From the NCBI GenBank assembly GCA_016235885.1, contig JACRIH010000528.1, positions 1-38,729 on the forward strand: a stretch of 38,729 bases of DNA. The letters are read 5' to 3'. The notes under the pieces are model-generated. The model saw nothing but the letters and a program-made list of their open reading frames with translations, was not told the DNA's origin and ran no database searches. Source of the stretch: Planctomycetales bacterium. GTDB taxonomy: Bacteria > Planctomycetota > Planctomycetia > Planctomycetales > Planctomycetaceae. This document shows, piece by piece, positions 1-8,784 of the stretch (the first letter of the stretch is position 1; each line of letters starts with the position of its first letter). The position numbers and the translations under genes were made by a program.

Positions 1-60
1 ACGCTCGCCAGAGCGTGGGTTTTTCGCGACGTTTCCCACGCTCTTGGCGAGCGTGGCTAC
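1..60. repeat. BIME-like inverted REP pair, left end cut by the window
   Basis: Two hairpins separated by a short T-rich spacer and ending in CTAC at 57-60. The right hairpin (36-56) pairs CCACGCTC with GAGCGTGG. The left hairpin starts at base 1 and lacks its first two bases and the expected 5' GTAG. A full copy of the same family lies at 29564-29630. It sits directly upstream of the DUF1549 gene. Confidence 0.8.
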
Positions 61-87
61 CCAGAGATCATTGCGGTTCCACTTACT

Positions 88-2670
88 GTGCAACGCATTG
101 TCTTGGGAACTCCAGGACGATCTGCAGCTCGTGCCTTCGGCCTCGCTGATCTCCTCCCTGCCGTTCGACAGCCTCGCACGGCGTGCGGTTTGTCGCGGTT
201 GTTATTGGTGGGCTTCGCGATGGCATTCGTGCTGCTGCGGAGTGCGATTGCGGAAGAAAAGACCGCAAAGCGACCAGAATCGAGCGATCAAACTGCCTCG
301 GCCGAACCTCGCCCTGCGGAATCCGGATCGCAACTTCTCGTCGAGCCAACGTCGATCTCGCTGCGCGGCGACAACCGCCGGCAACAGGTGCTCGTCGCAA
401 GCTTGAAGGCGGGGCGAGTCTTTGATGCCGCCCGCCAGGCGCTGTTGACGACTGGCGACGAGCGCATTGCCAGGGTCGAGGGAACCGTCGTGGTTGGCAT
501 CGCCGACGGAGCGACCGAACTGATCGTGTCCCTGGACGGCCAGACGACGCGCGTGCCGGTGCAGGTGAGTGGCGGCCAGAAGCATCGACCGGTCCACTTT
601 GCCAACGATGTCGTGCCACTGTTTTCCAAATTCGGTTGCAACAGCGGTGGCTGTCATGGCAAGGCGTCGGGACAAAACGGGTTCAAATTGTCGGTGTTCG
701 GGTACGACTCGCAGGCCGATTACGATTCGATTGTGAAAGAGGCTCGCGGCCGGCGATTGTCTCCCGGTGCTCCGAGTCACAGCTTGCTGTTGGCGAAAGC
801 GACCGCCGTCATCCCTCACGGCGGAGGCTTGCGCGTGCCGCGCAGGTCGGCGGATTACGATTTACTGGCGACTTGGATCGTTCAAGGGATGCCGGTGGGT
901 GCCGATGACTCGCCGCGGTTGAAGGAACTTCGCGTGAGTCCGACCGAGCGCGTCCTGTCTCCGAATTCCGATCAACAGATTCTGGCGACTGCGGTGTTCT
1001 CCGATGGCAGCCTGCGCGATGTGACGAGCGCGGCGGCCTACACCAGCAACGCGGCCCATGTGGTCGAAGCTGCGGCAGGCGGTTTGGTTCACACCGGGAC
1101 GGTACCAGGTGAAGCGGCCATCACGGTGAATTACATGGGACAGGTGGCGGCCGTCGCGATCCAAGTGCCGAGGCCCAATGCTCCGGCCGCGTATCCGCAA
1201 CTGCCGACCAATAATCACATCGACGAACTGGTCTGGGCCAAGCTTCGCAAGGTGGGAGTTGTCCCGTCCGAATTGTGTGACGACGCCACGTTTCTCCGCC
1301 GCGTTTACCTCGACACAATCGGGACATTGCCGACCTCGTTGGAAGTGCGAGCGTTTCTTGCCGACAGTGATCCGGCCAAGCGGCAGCGGTGGATCGACAG
1401 AGTGCTCGAGCGGAGCGAATACGCGGACCTGTGGGCGTTGAAGTTCGCTGACATTCTGCTGGTCGATCGCATCAAGCTGGGTGAACGCGGTTCGTTCGAG
1501 TTGCACCGCTGGCTGCGCGAGCAGTTCGCCACCAACCGGCCTTACGACCAGTGGGTACGGCAGTTGATCACCGCCTCGGGCAATTCGGGACGCGAAGGGC
1601 CGGTCAATTTTTACCGGGCGGTTCGGACTCCCGAAGAGCTAACTCGCAACCTCAGCCAGGCGTTCCTCGGCATCCGTTTGGAATGTGCCCAGTGCCACCA
1701 TCACCCGTTCGAGAAGTGGTCGCAGAAAGATTTCTACGGATTGGCCGGATTCTTCAACGGCCTCGAACGCAAGCCGATTCGTGACGGGCGAGAACTGGTC
1801 TTCCACGCCGCCTATCGCGAAATGCGTATCCCGTTCTCGGACCGTCCGGCACCAACACGCACGCTGGATGGCGAGCCGCAGGCCGATCTGACTGCGGTCG
1901 ATCCGCGAGTCCGCCTGGCCGAATGGATGACCGCGCCGGACAACCCGTGGTTTGCACAACTGGCGGCCAATCGATTGTGGAAACACTACCTCGGTCGCGG
2001 GCTGGTCGAACCCGAGGACGATCTGCGGACCACCAACCCACCGACCAACAAGCCGCTGCTGGCGTGGTTGTCCGAGCAAGTGGTGGCTCAGCGTTTCGAT
2101 TTGAAGGCCGTCTCGCGGCTGATTCTGAACAGTCGCGTGTACCAATTGTCGAGCGTCCCCAACGACACCAACTTTGACGACGAGCAAAACTTTTCGCACT
2201 ACCGAGTGAAACGTCTGCCGGCCGAAGTGTTGCTGGACGCGATCAGCGAAGTCGCCGGCACGCCGGAAAACTTCCCCGGCCGACCGCTGGGCACGCGAGC
2301 CATCTCGCTGTGGGATAACCGCCTGCCGAGTTATTTCCTGGAGATCTTCGGCCGACCCGAACGCAACAGTCCGTGCGAGTGCGGCCGGTCGAGCGAACCG
2401 ACGATGGCTCAGGCTCTGCATTTGATGAACGCTCCCGAAGTCGAACAAAAACTCGCCAGCAACACCGGCCGGGTGGCTCGCTTGATTGCTTCGCACGCGA
2501 AACCGGATGTGCTGATCGAAGAGTTGTGCCTGACTGCGCTGGGCCGGCCGCCGCGAGACAAGGAATTGCAGGTCGGTCGGAAGCTGTTTGCCGAAGCTTC
2601 ACCACGGCAGGCGGCCGAAGATTATTTGTGGACGCTGTTGAACTCGTACGACTTTCTCTTCATTCAATGA
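88..2670 (+). CDS. DUF1549/DUF1553 (PSCyt2/PSD1) exported cytochrome-like protein
   Basis: Planctomycete-type exported protein of unknown function. From N to C terminus: a hydrophobic leader (about residues 36-56, ending near AIA-EE), a bacterial Ig-like segment, a heme-type motif CNSGGCH (CX4CH) in a PSCyt1-like segment, a second Ig-like segment, DUF1549 (from about 370, HIDELVWAKL), a CAQCHHHPF CXXCH motif, and DUF1553 (from about 610, with RLAEWMTAPDNPWFAQ). The two Cys-His motifs suggest c-type heme attachment outside the cytoplasm. The start is uncertain: GTG at 88 gives the longest frame, but TTG at 190 gives a far more normal signal peptide (MSRLLLVGFAMAF). It is followed 3 bases later by a DUF1501 gene, the usual partner of this family, so the two are probably cotranscribed. 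Confidence 0.93.
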   Translation: MQRIVLGTPGRSAARAFGLADLLPAVRQPRTACGLSRLLLVGFAMAFVLLRSAIAEEKTAKRPESSDQTASAEPRPAESGSQLLVEPTSISLRGDNRRQQVLVASLKAGRVFDAARQALLTTGDERIARVEGTVVVGIADGATELIVSLDGQTTRVPVQVSGGQKHRPVHFANDVVPLFSKFGCNSGGCHGKASGQNGFKLSVFGYDSQADYDSIVKEARGRRLSPGAPSHSLLLAKATAVIPHGGGLRVPRRSADYDLLATWIVQGMPVGADDSPRLKELRVSPTERVLSPNSDQQILATAVFSDGSLRDVTSAAAYTSNAAHVVEAAAGGLVHTGTVPGEAAITVNYMGQVAAVAIQVPRPNAPAAYPQLPTNNHIDELVWAKLRKVGVVPSELCDDATFLRRVYLDTIGTLPTSLEVRAFLADSDPAKRQRWIDRVLERSEYADLWALKFADILLVDRIKLGERGSFELHRWLREQFATNRPYDQWVRQLITASGNSGREGPVNFYRAVRTPEELTRNLSQAFLGIRLECAQCHHHPFEKWSQKDFYGLAGFFNGLERKPIRDGRELVFHAAYREMRIPFSDRPAPTRTLDGEPQADLTAVDPRVRLAEWMTAPDNPWFAQLAANRLWKHYLGRGLVEPEDDLRTTNPPTNKPLLAWLSEQVVAQRFDLKAVSRLILNSRVYQLSSVPNDTNFDDEQNFSHYRVKRLPAEVLLDAISEVAGTPENFPGRPLGTRAISLWDNRLPSYFLEIFGRPERNSPCECGRSSEPTMAQALHLMNAPEVEQKLASNTGRVARLIASHAKPDVLIEELCLTALGRPPRDKELQVGRKLFAEASPRQAAEDYLWTLLNSYDFLFIQ

Positions 2671-2673
2671 CGG

Positions 2674-4014
2674 GTGGTTCGCATGACGAAGTTTCCCAGC
2701 TTTTGTGATCGCATGGATCGTCGCGACTTCTTGCACGCCGGCTCGCTGGCGGGGTTGAGTCTGGCTCAGGTTCTGCAAATGCAGGCGGTCAGTGCCGCCG
2801 CGCAGGCCAAGCAGACGAAAGACGTGAACTGCATTTTCATTTTCATCATCGGCGGCATGGCCCATCAGGACATGTGGGATCTCAAGCCCGATGCCCCCGC
2901 CGAAATCCGGGGCGACTTCAGCCCGATCAACACCAACGTGCCCGGCTTGCAGGTCTCGGAAATCCTGCCGCACGTCGCCACCGTCGCCGACAAACTGGCG
3001 ATCCTCCGCAGCATGACGCACGGCGAGTCCGACCACACGGCCGGCTACCACGTGATGATGACCGGCATGCATCCCGGTACGGGGGCCGCGTTCAACCGCG
3101 CGATCAAGGACAACAATGTGCATCCGGCACTCGGTTCGACGGTCGCCAAATTGGGACGCCACTCCAGTTCGCTCCCCGCGTACATCTCGGTCCCCAATTT
3201 GTTGAACAGCGGCGGGCCAGCCTTTCTGGGCGCGAGTTGTGCGCCGTTCGTGATCGAAGACGATCCCGCTTCGCCCGACTTTTCGGTCCGCGACATCGTG
3301 TTGCCTGATGGCGTCACCAACCCGCGCAGCCTGCGGCGACAAGCGGCTCTGCGCGAAGTGAACCGACTGGATCGCTCAGCCGAACGTGTCAGCAAAGATG
3401 TGCAATTTCTCGACACGTTTTATGAGAAGGCGTACAACCTGATGACCTCCGCCGAGGCCAAAGCCGCCTTCGACATCAGCCGCGAAAGTGACTCTGTGCG
3501 CGAAGAGTACGGCGCGACGAGCCTCGGCCAATGCTGCCTGCTGTCTCGTCGGCTGGTCGAAGCGGGTTGCCGGTTTGTCAGTATCGAGAACGGTCACTGG
3601 GACACGCACCGTAAAAACACGTCGAGCCTCCGCGACCTGCTCGTCCCCAGCCTCGACCGAGCACTCGCCGCGTTAATTCGCGATCTCGATCGGCGCGGGA
3701 TGCTGGATTCGACGCTGGTAGTTCTGACCACCGAGTTTGGTCGCACCCCGCGCATCAACCAGATGGCGGGCCGCGACCACTGGCCTCCCGCATTTTCCAT
3801 CGTCATGGCAGGGGGCGGTTTGAAAACCGGTCAAGTCGTGGGAGCCACCGATAAGCAAGCGGCCTACGTCGTTGATCGTCCGATCCAGCCCACCGACATG
3901 GCGGCCACGGTACTCAGCGTATTGGGCATCGACCCCGGCACGATTCTCCACACTCCCGTCGGCCGCCCCGTGGAAGTCGCCGGCGGCGGCAAGCCCATCA
4001 CCGAGTTGCTTTGA
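2674..4014 (+). CDS. DUF1501 family protein with twin-arginine leader
   Basis: DUF1501 protein of 446 residues, normal length for the family, which has an alkaline-phosphatase/sulfatase-like fold and no settled function. The N terminus holds DRRDFLHAGSLAGLSL, a twin-arginine export leader, so it is probably exported folded by Tat. Family landmarks are visible: GGMAHQDMWDLKP near residue 67, HGESDHTAGYH near 116, GHWDTH near 309, and TTEFGRTPRINQMAGRDHW near 350. The start is GTG at 2674 or ATG at 2683; both leave only a few bases after the upstream stop. It pairs with the DUF1549 gene. Function in a shared exported complex is inferred from gene order only. Confidence 0.93.
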   Translation: MVRMTKFPSFCDRMDRRDFLHAGSLAGLSLAQVLQMQAVSAAAQAKQTKDVNCIFIFIIGGMAHQDMWDLKPDAPAEIRGDFSPINTNVPGLQVSEILPHVATVADKLAILRSMTHGESDHTAGYHVMMTGMHPGTGAAFNRAIKDNNVHPALGSTVAKLGRHSSSLPAYISVPNLLNSGGPAFLGASCAPFVIEDDPASPDFSVRDIVLPDGVTNPRSLRRQAALREVNRLDRSAERVSKDVQFLDTFYEKAYNLMTSAEAKAAFDISRESDSVREEYGATSLGQCCLLSRRLVEAGCRFVSIENGHWDTHRKNTSSLRDLLVPSLDRALAALIRDLDRRGMLDSTLVVLTTEFGRTPRINQMAGRDHWPPAFSIVMAGGGLKTGQVVGATDKQAAYVVDRPIQPTDMAATVLSVLGIDPGTILHTPVGRPVEVAGGGKPITELL

Positions 4015-4095
4015 GTAGGTCAGCCCTTCCAGGCTGACTCGATGCGCGATCGACGACTATTGAACATTTGCGTCAGGCGGGAAAGCCTGACCTAC
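4015..4095. repeat. BIME: GTAG-hairpin-spacer-hairpin-CTAC
   Basis: GTAG (4015-4018) is followed by a hairpin at 4019-4038 with arms GTCAGCC/GGCTGAC. After a 33-base spacer comes a hairpin at 4072-4091 with arms GTCAGGC/GCCTGAC, then CTAC (4092-4095). The element begins on the base after the DUF1501 stop codon. The layout matches paired REP sequences. Confidence 0.85.
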
Positions 4096-4105
4096 AGGTT
4101 TTGAC

Positions 4106-6481
4106 ATGTACCGTCTGACATTCCTTTGTCTGTTCATGCTTGCCTTCGTGCCGACCAGCGTGCGCGCTCAGCAAGTCCCGACCGATCCAACCAGCACACA
4201 CATCTTTCCGGCCGGCGGACGTCGCGGCACGAGCGTGCCGGTGCGAGTCGGTGGTGAGTGCCTGCCGCCACGAACTCATTGGCAACTCTTTGGCGAAGGC
4301 GTCACCGCGCCGCCGATTCTCGGCGAACGAGCCGTCTCACGCGATGAACCGTCGCCGCGACGCAAGCCTCAGGAAATTCAGGTCACGTATCCCAAAGAGT
4401 GGCAGTCGACGATCGAGATCGCCGACGACGCCCCACTGGGTTCAAAGTATTGGCGACTGAGTTGTGCTCGCGGCGGCACCGGCGCGCGGCCGTTTGTAGT
4501 CGGCGACATGCCAGAATTCATCGAGACCGAACCGAACTCGCAACCGGCGACTGCCGAATCGCTGACGCTACCGGTGACACTCAACGGTCAGATCTCCGGC
4601 GAACGGGACATGGATTATTTTCGATTCACAGCACAGGCCGGAGAGATCATTTCGGCCGACGTGATGGCTGCGCGGCTGGGTTCGCCGTTGGAGGCGCTCG
4701 TCGAAATCCACGATGCCAGCGGAGAACGTTTGCCAGTTCAAGAAGCCCGCGCCGGTTGCGATCCCGTGCTGGCTTTTCGCGTGCCGACTACCGGTGAGTA
4801 CCGACTGATCGTGACCAACCTCACCTATCGCGGCGGTCCCGATCACGTCTACCGCATCACGCTTTCGGCAGCACCGCACGTGATGGCCGCCTTTCCCTCC
4901 GGTTGGCAAGCCGGTCAATCTCGCGAGTTGGAATTGTTCACTTTGACGGGAGCGAGCACGCCAGAAGTGTTTCGTCACACGCTCGCCTTTCCGATGGACA
5001 AACATGGCGAGTTCAATTTCCATCGCGCCGGCAACGCCAACCCGCTGTCGCTCGACGCGGGCGATGTGCCAGAAGTCGTCGAGCAAGAACCCAACGACGC
5101 GACGACTGTGGCTCAAGAAGTGAGTTGGCCGACGACAATCAATGGCCGATTCGCAACGGCCGCTGACGAAGACTGGTTCGCGTTCACCGCACGTCAAGGC
5201 GTGCTCTTCGCCATCGACTGCAAACCGTTTCCGCGAGACACCGCCGCGCTGCCGGTGCTGACTGTCACCGACGAGGCGGGCAAAACTCTGGCGCAGAGCA
5301 GTGCCGTGACCGACACCGAACGGATCGCACGCCTCGAATGGCGTGCCCCGGCGGATGGCCGCTTTCGGTTGCGCATTCGCGATCTCCAACAGCACGCGCG
5401 CGGCGGTTGGGATTTCATCTATCGACTGTCGCTGCGTGAGGCGGTCCCCGATTTCACACTCAGCCTGCCGGTCGATGCGTTCAATTGTCTGCAGGGCGCC
5501 AAGGCGGATCTCGACTTGCAGGTCCGTCGCCACGGCGGCTTTTCCGATCCCATTGATTTGACAGTCGAAGGACTGCCAGCCGGCGTGACGGTCGAACCGA
5601 AACAAGTTCCCGCCGGCGCGGCAACGGTGAAGCTGGCATTCACAGTGGAACCCGATGTCCGCTCAGCCGCCAGTACGTTGCGGATCAACGGACGGGCGAT
5701 GATCGCTGGGAAGCCGGTCGATCGCGTGACGCAAACCCGCCATCTGGGCCGCGACGCTGACGGCGTAACGATCGGTTCGCCGATGCTCGACCACGTGCAG
5801 CTCACGGTGCAGCACAAGCCGACCTTCAAACTGCATTGCAACGAGGCCTATCAATACGCCTATCGCGGCACGTTGTATCCGTATTTAATGGAGGTCGAAC
5901 GGCTCGACGGCTTCGATGGCCCGATCACGCTGCAAATGGCCGACCGTCAGAACAAGGACCTCGACAGTATTGAAATTCGCGAACTGACCATCCCGCCCGG
6001 CCAGTCACAGGTCATGCTGCCGATTTACCTGCCGGAAACAATGCACATCAACGTGCAGGCCCATTCCAACGTCTACGCCCAGGGCTTCGTGACGTTCAAA
6101 GATCGCTGGGGCGATGAGCAATCGCAGTTGGTCGTCTCGACGATGCGCTGCATGATCCGCACACTGCCGCCGGTCGCCAAACTCAAGTCCGTCGAACGCG
6201 AGGTCGTTTGGCAGAGCGATGGCTCCGTGGAATGCCGCCTGGTCTTGGATCGCACCGCAAATTTCTCCGGTTCGATGCGAGTCGAACTCACTAACCCACC
6301 ATTGAGCTCCCAATTCACGGCTGAGCCGGTGACCATCCGCGAAGGTCAAAGCACGGCCACCCTGACCGTGCGACACCACAGCGGCGGCTCGCCGTCCGTT
6401 GCCGTCCTGCGGTTTCGCGGCGTCGGCGACTTGAGCGACGGTGCCCAGGTGGTGAGCGAAGCCACGGTCATCGTGAAATAA
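4106..6481 (+). CDS. secreted protein with two PPC (pre-peptidase C-terminal) domains
   Basis: A 791-residue exported protein. A clear Sec signal peptide (LTFLCLFMLAFVPTSVRAQQ, cleavage near residue 22) is followed by an N-terminal beta segment and two PPC-like domains, each opened by an E-P-N motif: ETEPNSQPATAE near 137 and EQEPNDATTVAQE near 328. Each domain has the D-x-D-[YW]-F core (DMDYFRF, DEDWFAF). The C-terminal half is rich in Ig-like beta strands. No protease or other catalytic domain was recognised, so the PPC domains are not attached to a peptidase here. PPC domains often bind substrates or stabilise secreted enzymes. The gene is third in line with the DUF1549 and DUF1501 genes, behind a BIME. 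Confidence 0.9.
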   Translation: MYRLTFLCLFMLAFVPTSVRAQQVPTDPTSTHIFPAGGRRGTSVPVRVGGECLPPRTHWQLFGEGVTAPPILGERAVSRDEPSPRRKPQEIQVTYPKEWQSTIEIADDAPLGSKYWRLSCARGGTGARPFVVGDMPEFIETEPNSQPATAESLTLPVTLNGQISGERDMDYFRFTAQAGEIISADVMAARLGSPLEALVEIHDASGERLPVQEARAGCDPVLAFRVPTTGEYRLIVTNLTYRGGPDHVYRITLSAAPHVMAAFPSGWQAGQSRELELFTLTGASTPEVFRHTLAFPMDKHGEFNFHRAGNANPLSLDAGDVPEVVEQEPNDATTVAQEVSWPTTINGRFATAADEDWFAFTARQGVLFAIDCKPFPRDTAALPVLTVTDEAGKTLAQSSAVTDTERIARLEWRAPADGRFRLRIRDLQQHARGGWDFIYRLSLREAVPDFTLSLPVDAFNCLQGAKADLDLQVRRHGGFSDPIDLTVEGLPAGVTVEPKQVPAGAATVKLAFTVEPDVRSAASTLRINGRAMIAGKPVDRVTQTRHLGRDADGVTIGSPMLDHVQLTVQHKPTFKLHCNEAYQYAYRGTLYPYLMEVERLDGFDGPITLQMADRQNKDLDSIEIRELTIPPGQSQVMLPIYLPETMHINVQAHSNVYAQGFVTFKDRWGDEQSQLVVSTMRCMIRTLPPVAKLKSVEREVVWQSDGSVECRLVLDRTANFSGSMRVELTNPPLSSQFTAEPVTIREGQSTATLTVRHHSGGSPSVAVLRFRGVGDLSDGAQVVSEATVIVK

Positions 6482-6502
6482 CGGCTCGGGAACTGAACGG
6501 GG

Positions 6503-6582
6503 TCGGGAGTCCTTTTCGGAGCAGCGGCGGACCGTCGAACCATGCATTACGTTTTTGTTCGCCGCTCCGAAAAAGACTCCCG
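6503..6582. repeat. inverted repeat between convergent genes
   Basis: Left arm 6503-6529 (TCGGGAGTCCTTTTCGGAGC...) pairs with right arm 6560-6582 (CGCCGCTCCGAAAAAGACTC...), with a three-base indel. It fills most of the 119-base gap between two convergent stop codons and could act as a two-way terminator. It also looks like one of the dispersed palindromic elements of this genome. Confidence 0.65.
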
Positions 6583-6600
6583 CCCCCCTCGCTGTGCCGG

Positions 6601-7977
6601 CTACGAGGAAGTCGCCATTGCCTGCAACTCGTCCGGCTGGATGTTGAAGCGCTCGATCAGCCGATACAGCGACCGGCGCGTGACTCCGAGTGCTCGGGCG
6701 GCGCGCGACTTGTTCCCTTTCTCGCGGCGCAGGATATCGACCACGTGCGCTCGCTCGACTGAATCCAGATCGTCCGACGCAACCATCGCGACCGGAGCGC
6801 CGGCCGAATTGCGTGGCGGTTCGGTCACTTCGCGAGGCAGGTCGAGCAGACGGATCAGGCCGTCATCGGCCAGGATTTTCGCTCGTTCGAGGGCGTTGAT
6901 GAGCTGCCGCACGTTGCCCGGCCAATGATAACGTCCGAGAACCTGCTTGGCCTCGGGTTCAATCTGCCAGTCGGAACCCAGAAAGTGGTCGACCAACAGC
7001 GGAACGTCACCCTGTCGTTGACGCAGTGGAGGCAGTTCCAGGGACATCACATTGATGCGGTAGAACAGGTCTTCGCGGAACCGGTTGGCCTGGACTTCGT
7101 TCGCCAGATTGCGATTCGTCGCGGCGATGATGCGGACGTTGACGCGACGCTCCTTGAGCGAGCCGACGCGGCGCATCGAGCCATCTTCCAGCACGCGCAG
7201 CAGTTTGGCTTGCAGTGACGGGGCAAGTTCGCCGATCTCGTCGATAAACAGCGTGCCGCCGTCCGCGACTTCGAACAGACCAGACTTGGCCGCGACAGCG
7301 CCGGTGAACGAGCCTTTCTCGTGGCCAAACAATTCGCTCTCCAGCAGATTCTCCGGCAGTGCCGCGCAGTTGATGACGACAAACGGTTTGTCCGCGCGTG
7401 TGCTCGCGCGTTGCAGTGCCCGGGCGACCAGTTCCTTCCCCGTGCCGCTTTCGCCCTGAATCAGAATGGCCTTGTCGGTGGGTCCGGCGCGGTCAATCAA
7501 ACGGAACACGTCGCGCATCGCCGCCGACTGGCCCAGCATGTCGCCCGACGTTCGCTCGCGCTGCAACAGTTCCTTGAGTTGCAGATTCTCCTTGCGAAGC
7601 GAGGCCGTTTCGAATGCCTTTTGACAGATCAGTTCCAGCTCGGTCAGCGGAAACGGCTTGAGCAGGTAATCGAACGCGCCGTTCTTCATGGCTTCGACGG
7701 CGGTTTCAATCGTCCCCTCACCGGTCAGCATGACCACCTCGGTTTCCGGGCTGAGTGCCTTCACCTGTTTCAGCAACTCAATCCCGGAGACACCCGGCAT
7801 GCGCAGGTCGAACACCCCGACGTGGAATTGTTTGCGCGAACACAGATCGAGGGCCGCTTCGGCATGCGGTGCTTCGCTGACGTGGTAGCCCTTCTTCGTG
7901 AACCACCGCGCCACAATCTGACGAAATTCGGAGTCGTCCTCGACCACCAGCAAATCCACATCTTCCGGCCGTGACAT
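6601..7977 (-). CDS. NtrC-type sigma-54-dependent response regulator
   Basis: A 458-residue transcription activator with the full NtrC architecture. The receiver domain has the acidic pocket E13-D14-D15, the phosphoacceptor D57 in VFDLRMPG, and a conserved Lys near 107 (LLKPF). The AAA+ domain has Walker A GESGTGKE, the sigma-54 contact loop written GSFTGA instead of the usual GAFTGA, and Walker B GGTLFIDEIGEL. The C-terminal Fis-type helix-turn-helix is KGNKSRAARALGVTRRSLY. It should activate RNA polymerase containing sigma-54 once phosphorylated by a histidine kinase. No kinase gene lies next to it, so it is an orphan in this window and its targets cannot be told from context. Confidence 0.95.
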   Translation of the reverse strand: MSRPEDVDLLVVEDDSEFRQIVARWFTKKGYHVSEAPHAEAALDLCSRKQFHVGVFDLRMPGVSGIELLKQVKALSPETEVVMLTGEGTIETAVEAMKNGAFDYLLKPFPLTELELICQKAFETASLRKENLQLKELLQRERTSGDMLGQSAAMRDVFRLIDRAGPTDKAILIQGESGTGKELVARALQRASTRADKPFVVINCAALPENLLESELFGHEKGSFTGAVAAKSGLFEVADGGTLFIDEIGELAPSLQAKLLRVLEDGSMRRVGSLKERRVNVRIIAATNRNLANEVQANRFREDLFYRINVMSLELPPLRQRQGDVPLLVDHFLGSDWQIEPEAKQVLGRYHWPGNVRQLINALERAKILADDGLIRLLDLPREVTEPPRNSAGAPVAMVASDDLDSVERAHVVDILRREKGNKSRAARALGVTRRSLYRLIERFNIQPDELQAMATSS

Positions 7978-8270
7978 GTTTCACCGTCTCCTGCGACCAG
8001 AACCGCCCCTCTGGCGACCCTGGTCGCGAAGTCGATTCTGCAAAACAATAATGATGCTAGCGTCCGCCATTGGCCCACGCCACGTGCTCGCTCCGGTGGT
8101 CCCGAATCCACACCGCCGCCGTGAATTCGCAATTTCTGTTCCGTCCCAACGCCGTCTGAGCTTGTTGATTAAATGTGGTCCCGACACTCCGTGGCGGGAC
8201 ATTGTTGTGGACACCCCGCAGGGCAACGCCGTTAAGGATTTTGGATGCCGAAAAACGTGACGAATTGGGC

Positions 8271-8294
8271 GTAGCCGAAATCGTCAGATTTCGG
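8271..8294 (+). repeat. single REP hairpin with 5' GTAG
   Basis: GTAG (8271-8274) is followed by a perfect 8-base-pair hairpin, CCGAAATC/GATTTCGG with loop GTCA (8275-8294). It is the single-unit form of the REP layout seen as pairs elsewhere in the window. Confidence 0.7.
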
Positions 8295-8341
8295 AGGGCT
8301 CGCACAGCGGGTTGCCAACGCTTACGATCGAGCCTGACACC

Positions 8342-8447
8342 TAGAGCGGTTCCAGGCTGGCTGTACCGGAACTCGTGAGAGTTCCGAATTGAAATCTCAC
8401 GATGTTCATCTACCTTTCGCCGCTACATCCGAATTGGAACCGCTCTA
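8342..8447. mobile_element. MITE-like element with 13-bp perfect TIRs beginning with TA
   Basis: A 106-base segment bounded by TAGAGCGGTTCCA (8342-8354) and its exact reverse complement (8435-8447). It carries no gene. The outermost TA on both ends fits insertion at a TA dinucleotide, as in the IS630/Tc1-mariner superfamily, so it may be a non-autonomous derivative. The family link is inference. Confidence 0.65.
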
Positions 8448-8494
8448 ACTCGAAGCGTAAGCGAGGAAGTACCGCCGGCCCTCGCTTCGGGTTG
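8447..8494. repeat. inverted repeat, CGAAGCG...CGCTTCG family (copy 1)
   Basis: AACTCGAAGCGTAAGCGAGG on the left faces CCTCGCTTCGGGTTG on the right. A longer, better-paired relative lies at 29071-29132. It abuts the preceding TIR element with no gap, so one may have inserted beside or into the other. Confidence 0.6.
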
Positions 8495-8784
8495 TTAGGC
8501 CCGTTCGCACCGTGTCCGCCAGCCGCCTCGGCGTGCGGTTTCGCCCAACTATGTGTCGGCCTGGTTCACCGAGTTGAACACGCCGCACACTTCATCAAGC
8601 CAGACGTGATTCCACGATTCAGCCACGCCACGTCCGACCACACCGTTGCCAAAGAATCTTGTCGATCCGCCCGGGAATTGCAGTCACCGGTGATCGGCCG
8701 CTCCAGCAGAGGCAATTCGTCACCGCATCGGCCGCTGTATCAAACACGTCATTCCCCGAAATGCTCAAGAACAAAGGTGCTGTC

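Larger units (their letters stand above)
7978..8784. other. 807-base gap with repeats and no supported gene
   Basis: No reading frame here looks coding. It holds a single REP hairpin (8271-8294), a 106-base TIR element (8342-8447) and an abutting inverted repeat (8447-8494). The remaining bases show no protein homology that I can recognise and no clear promoter, though the regulator (reverse) and the cytochrome (forward) must both start from this gap. Confidence 0.6.
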
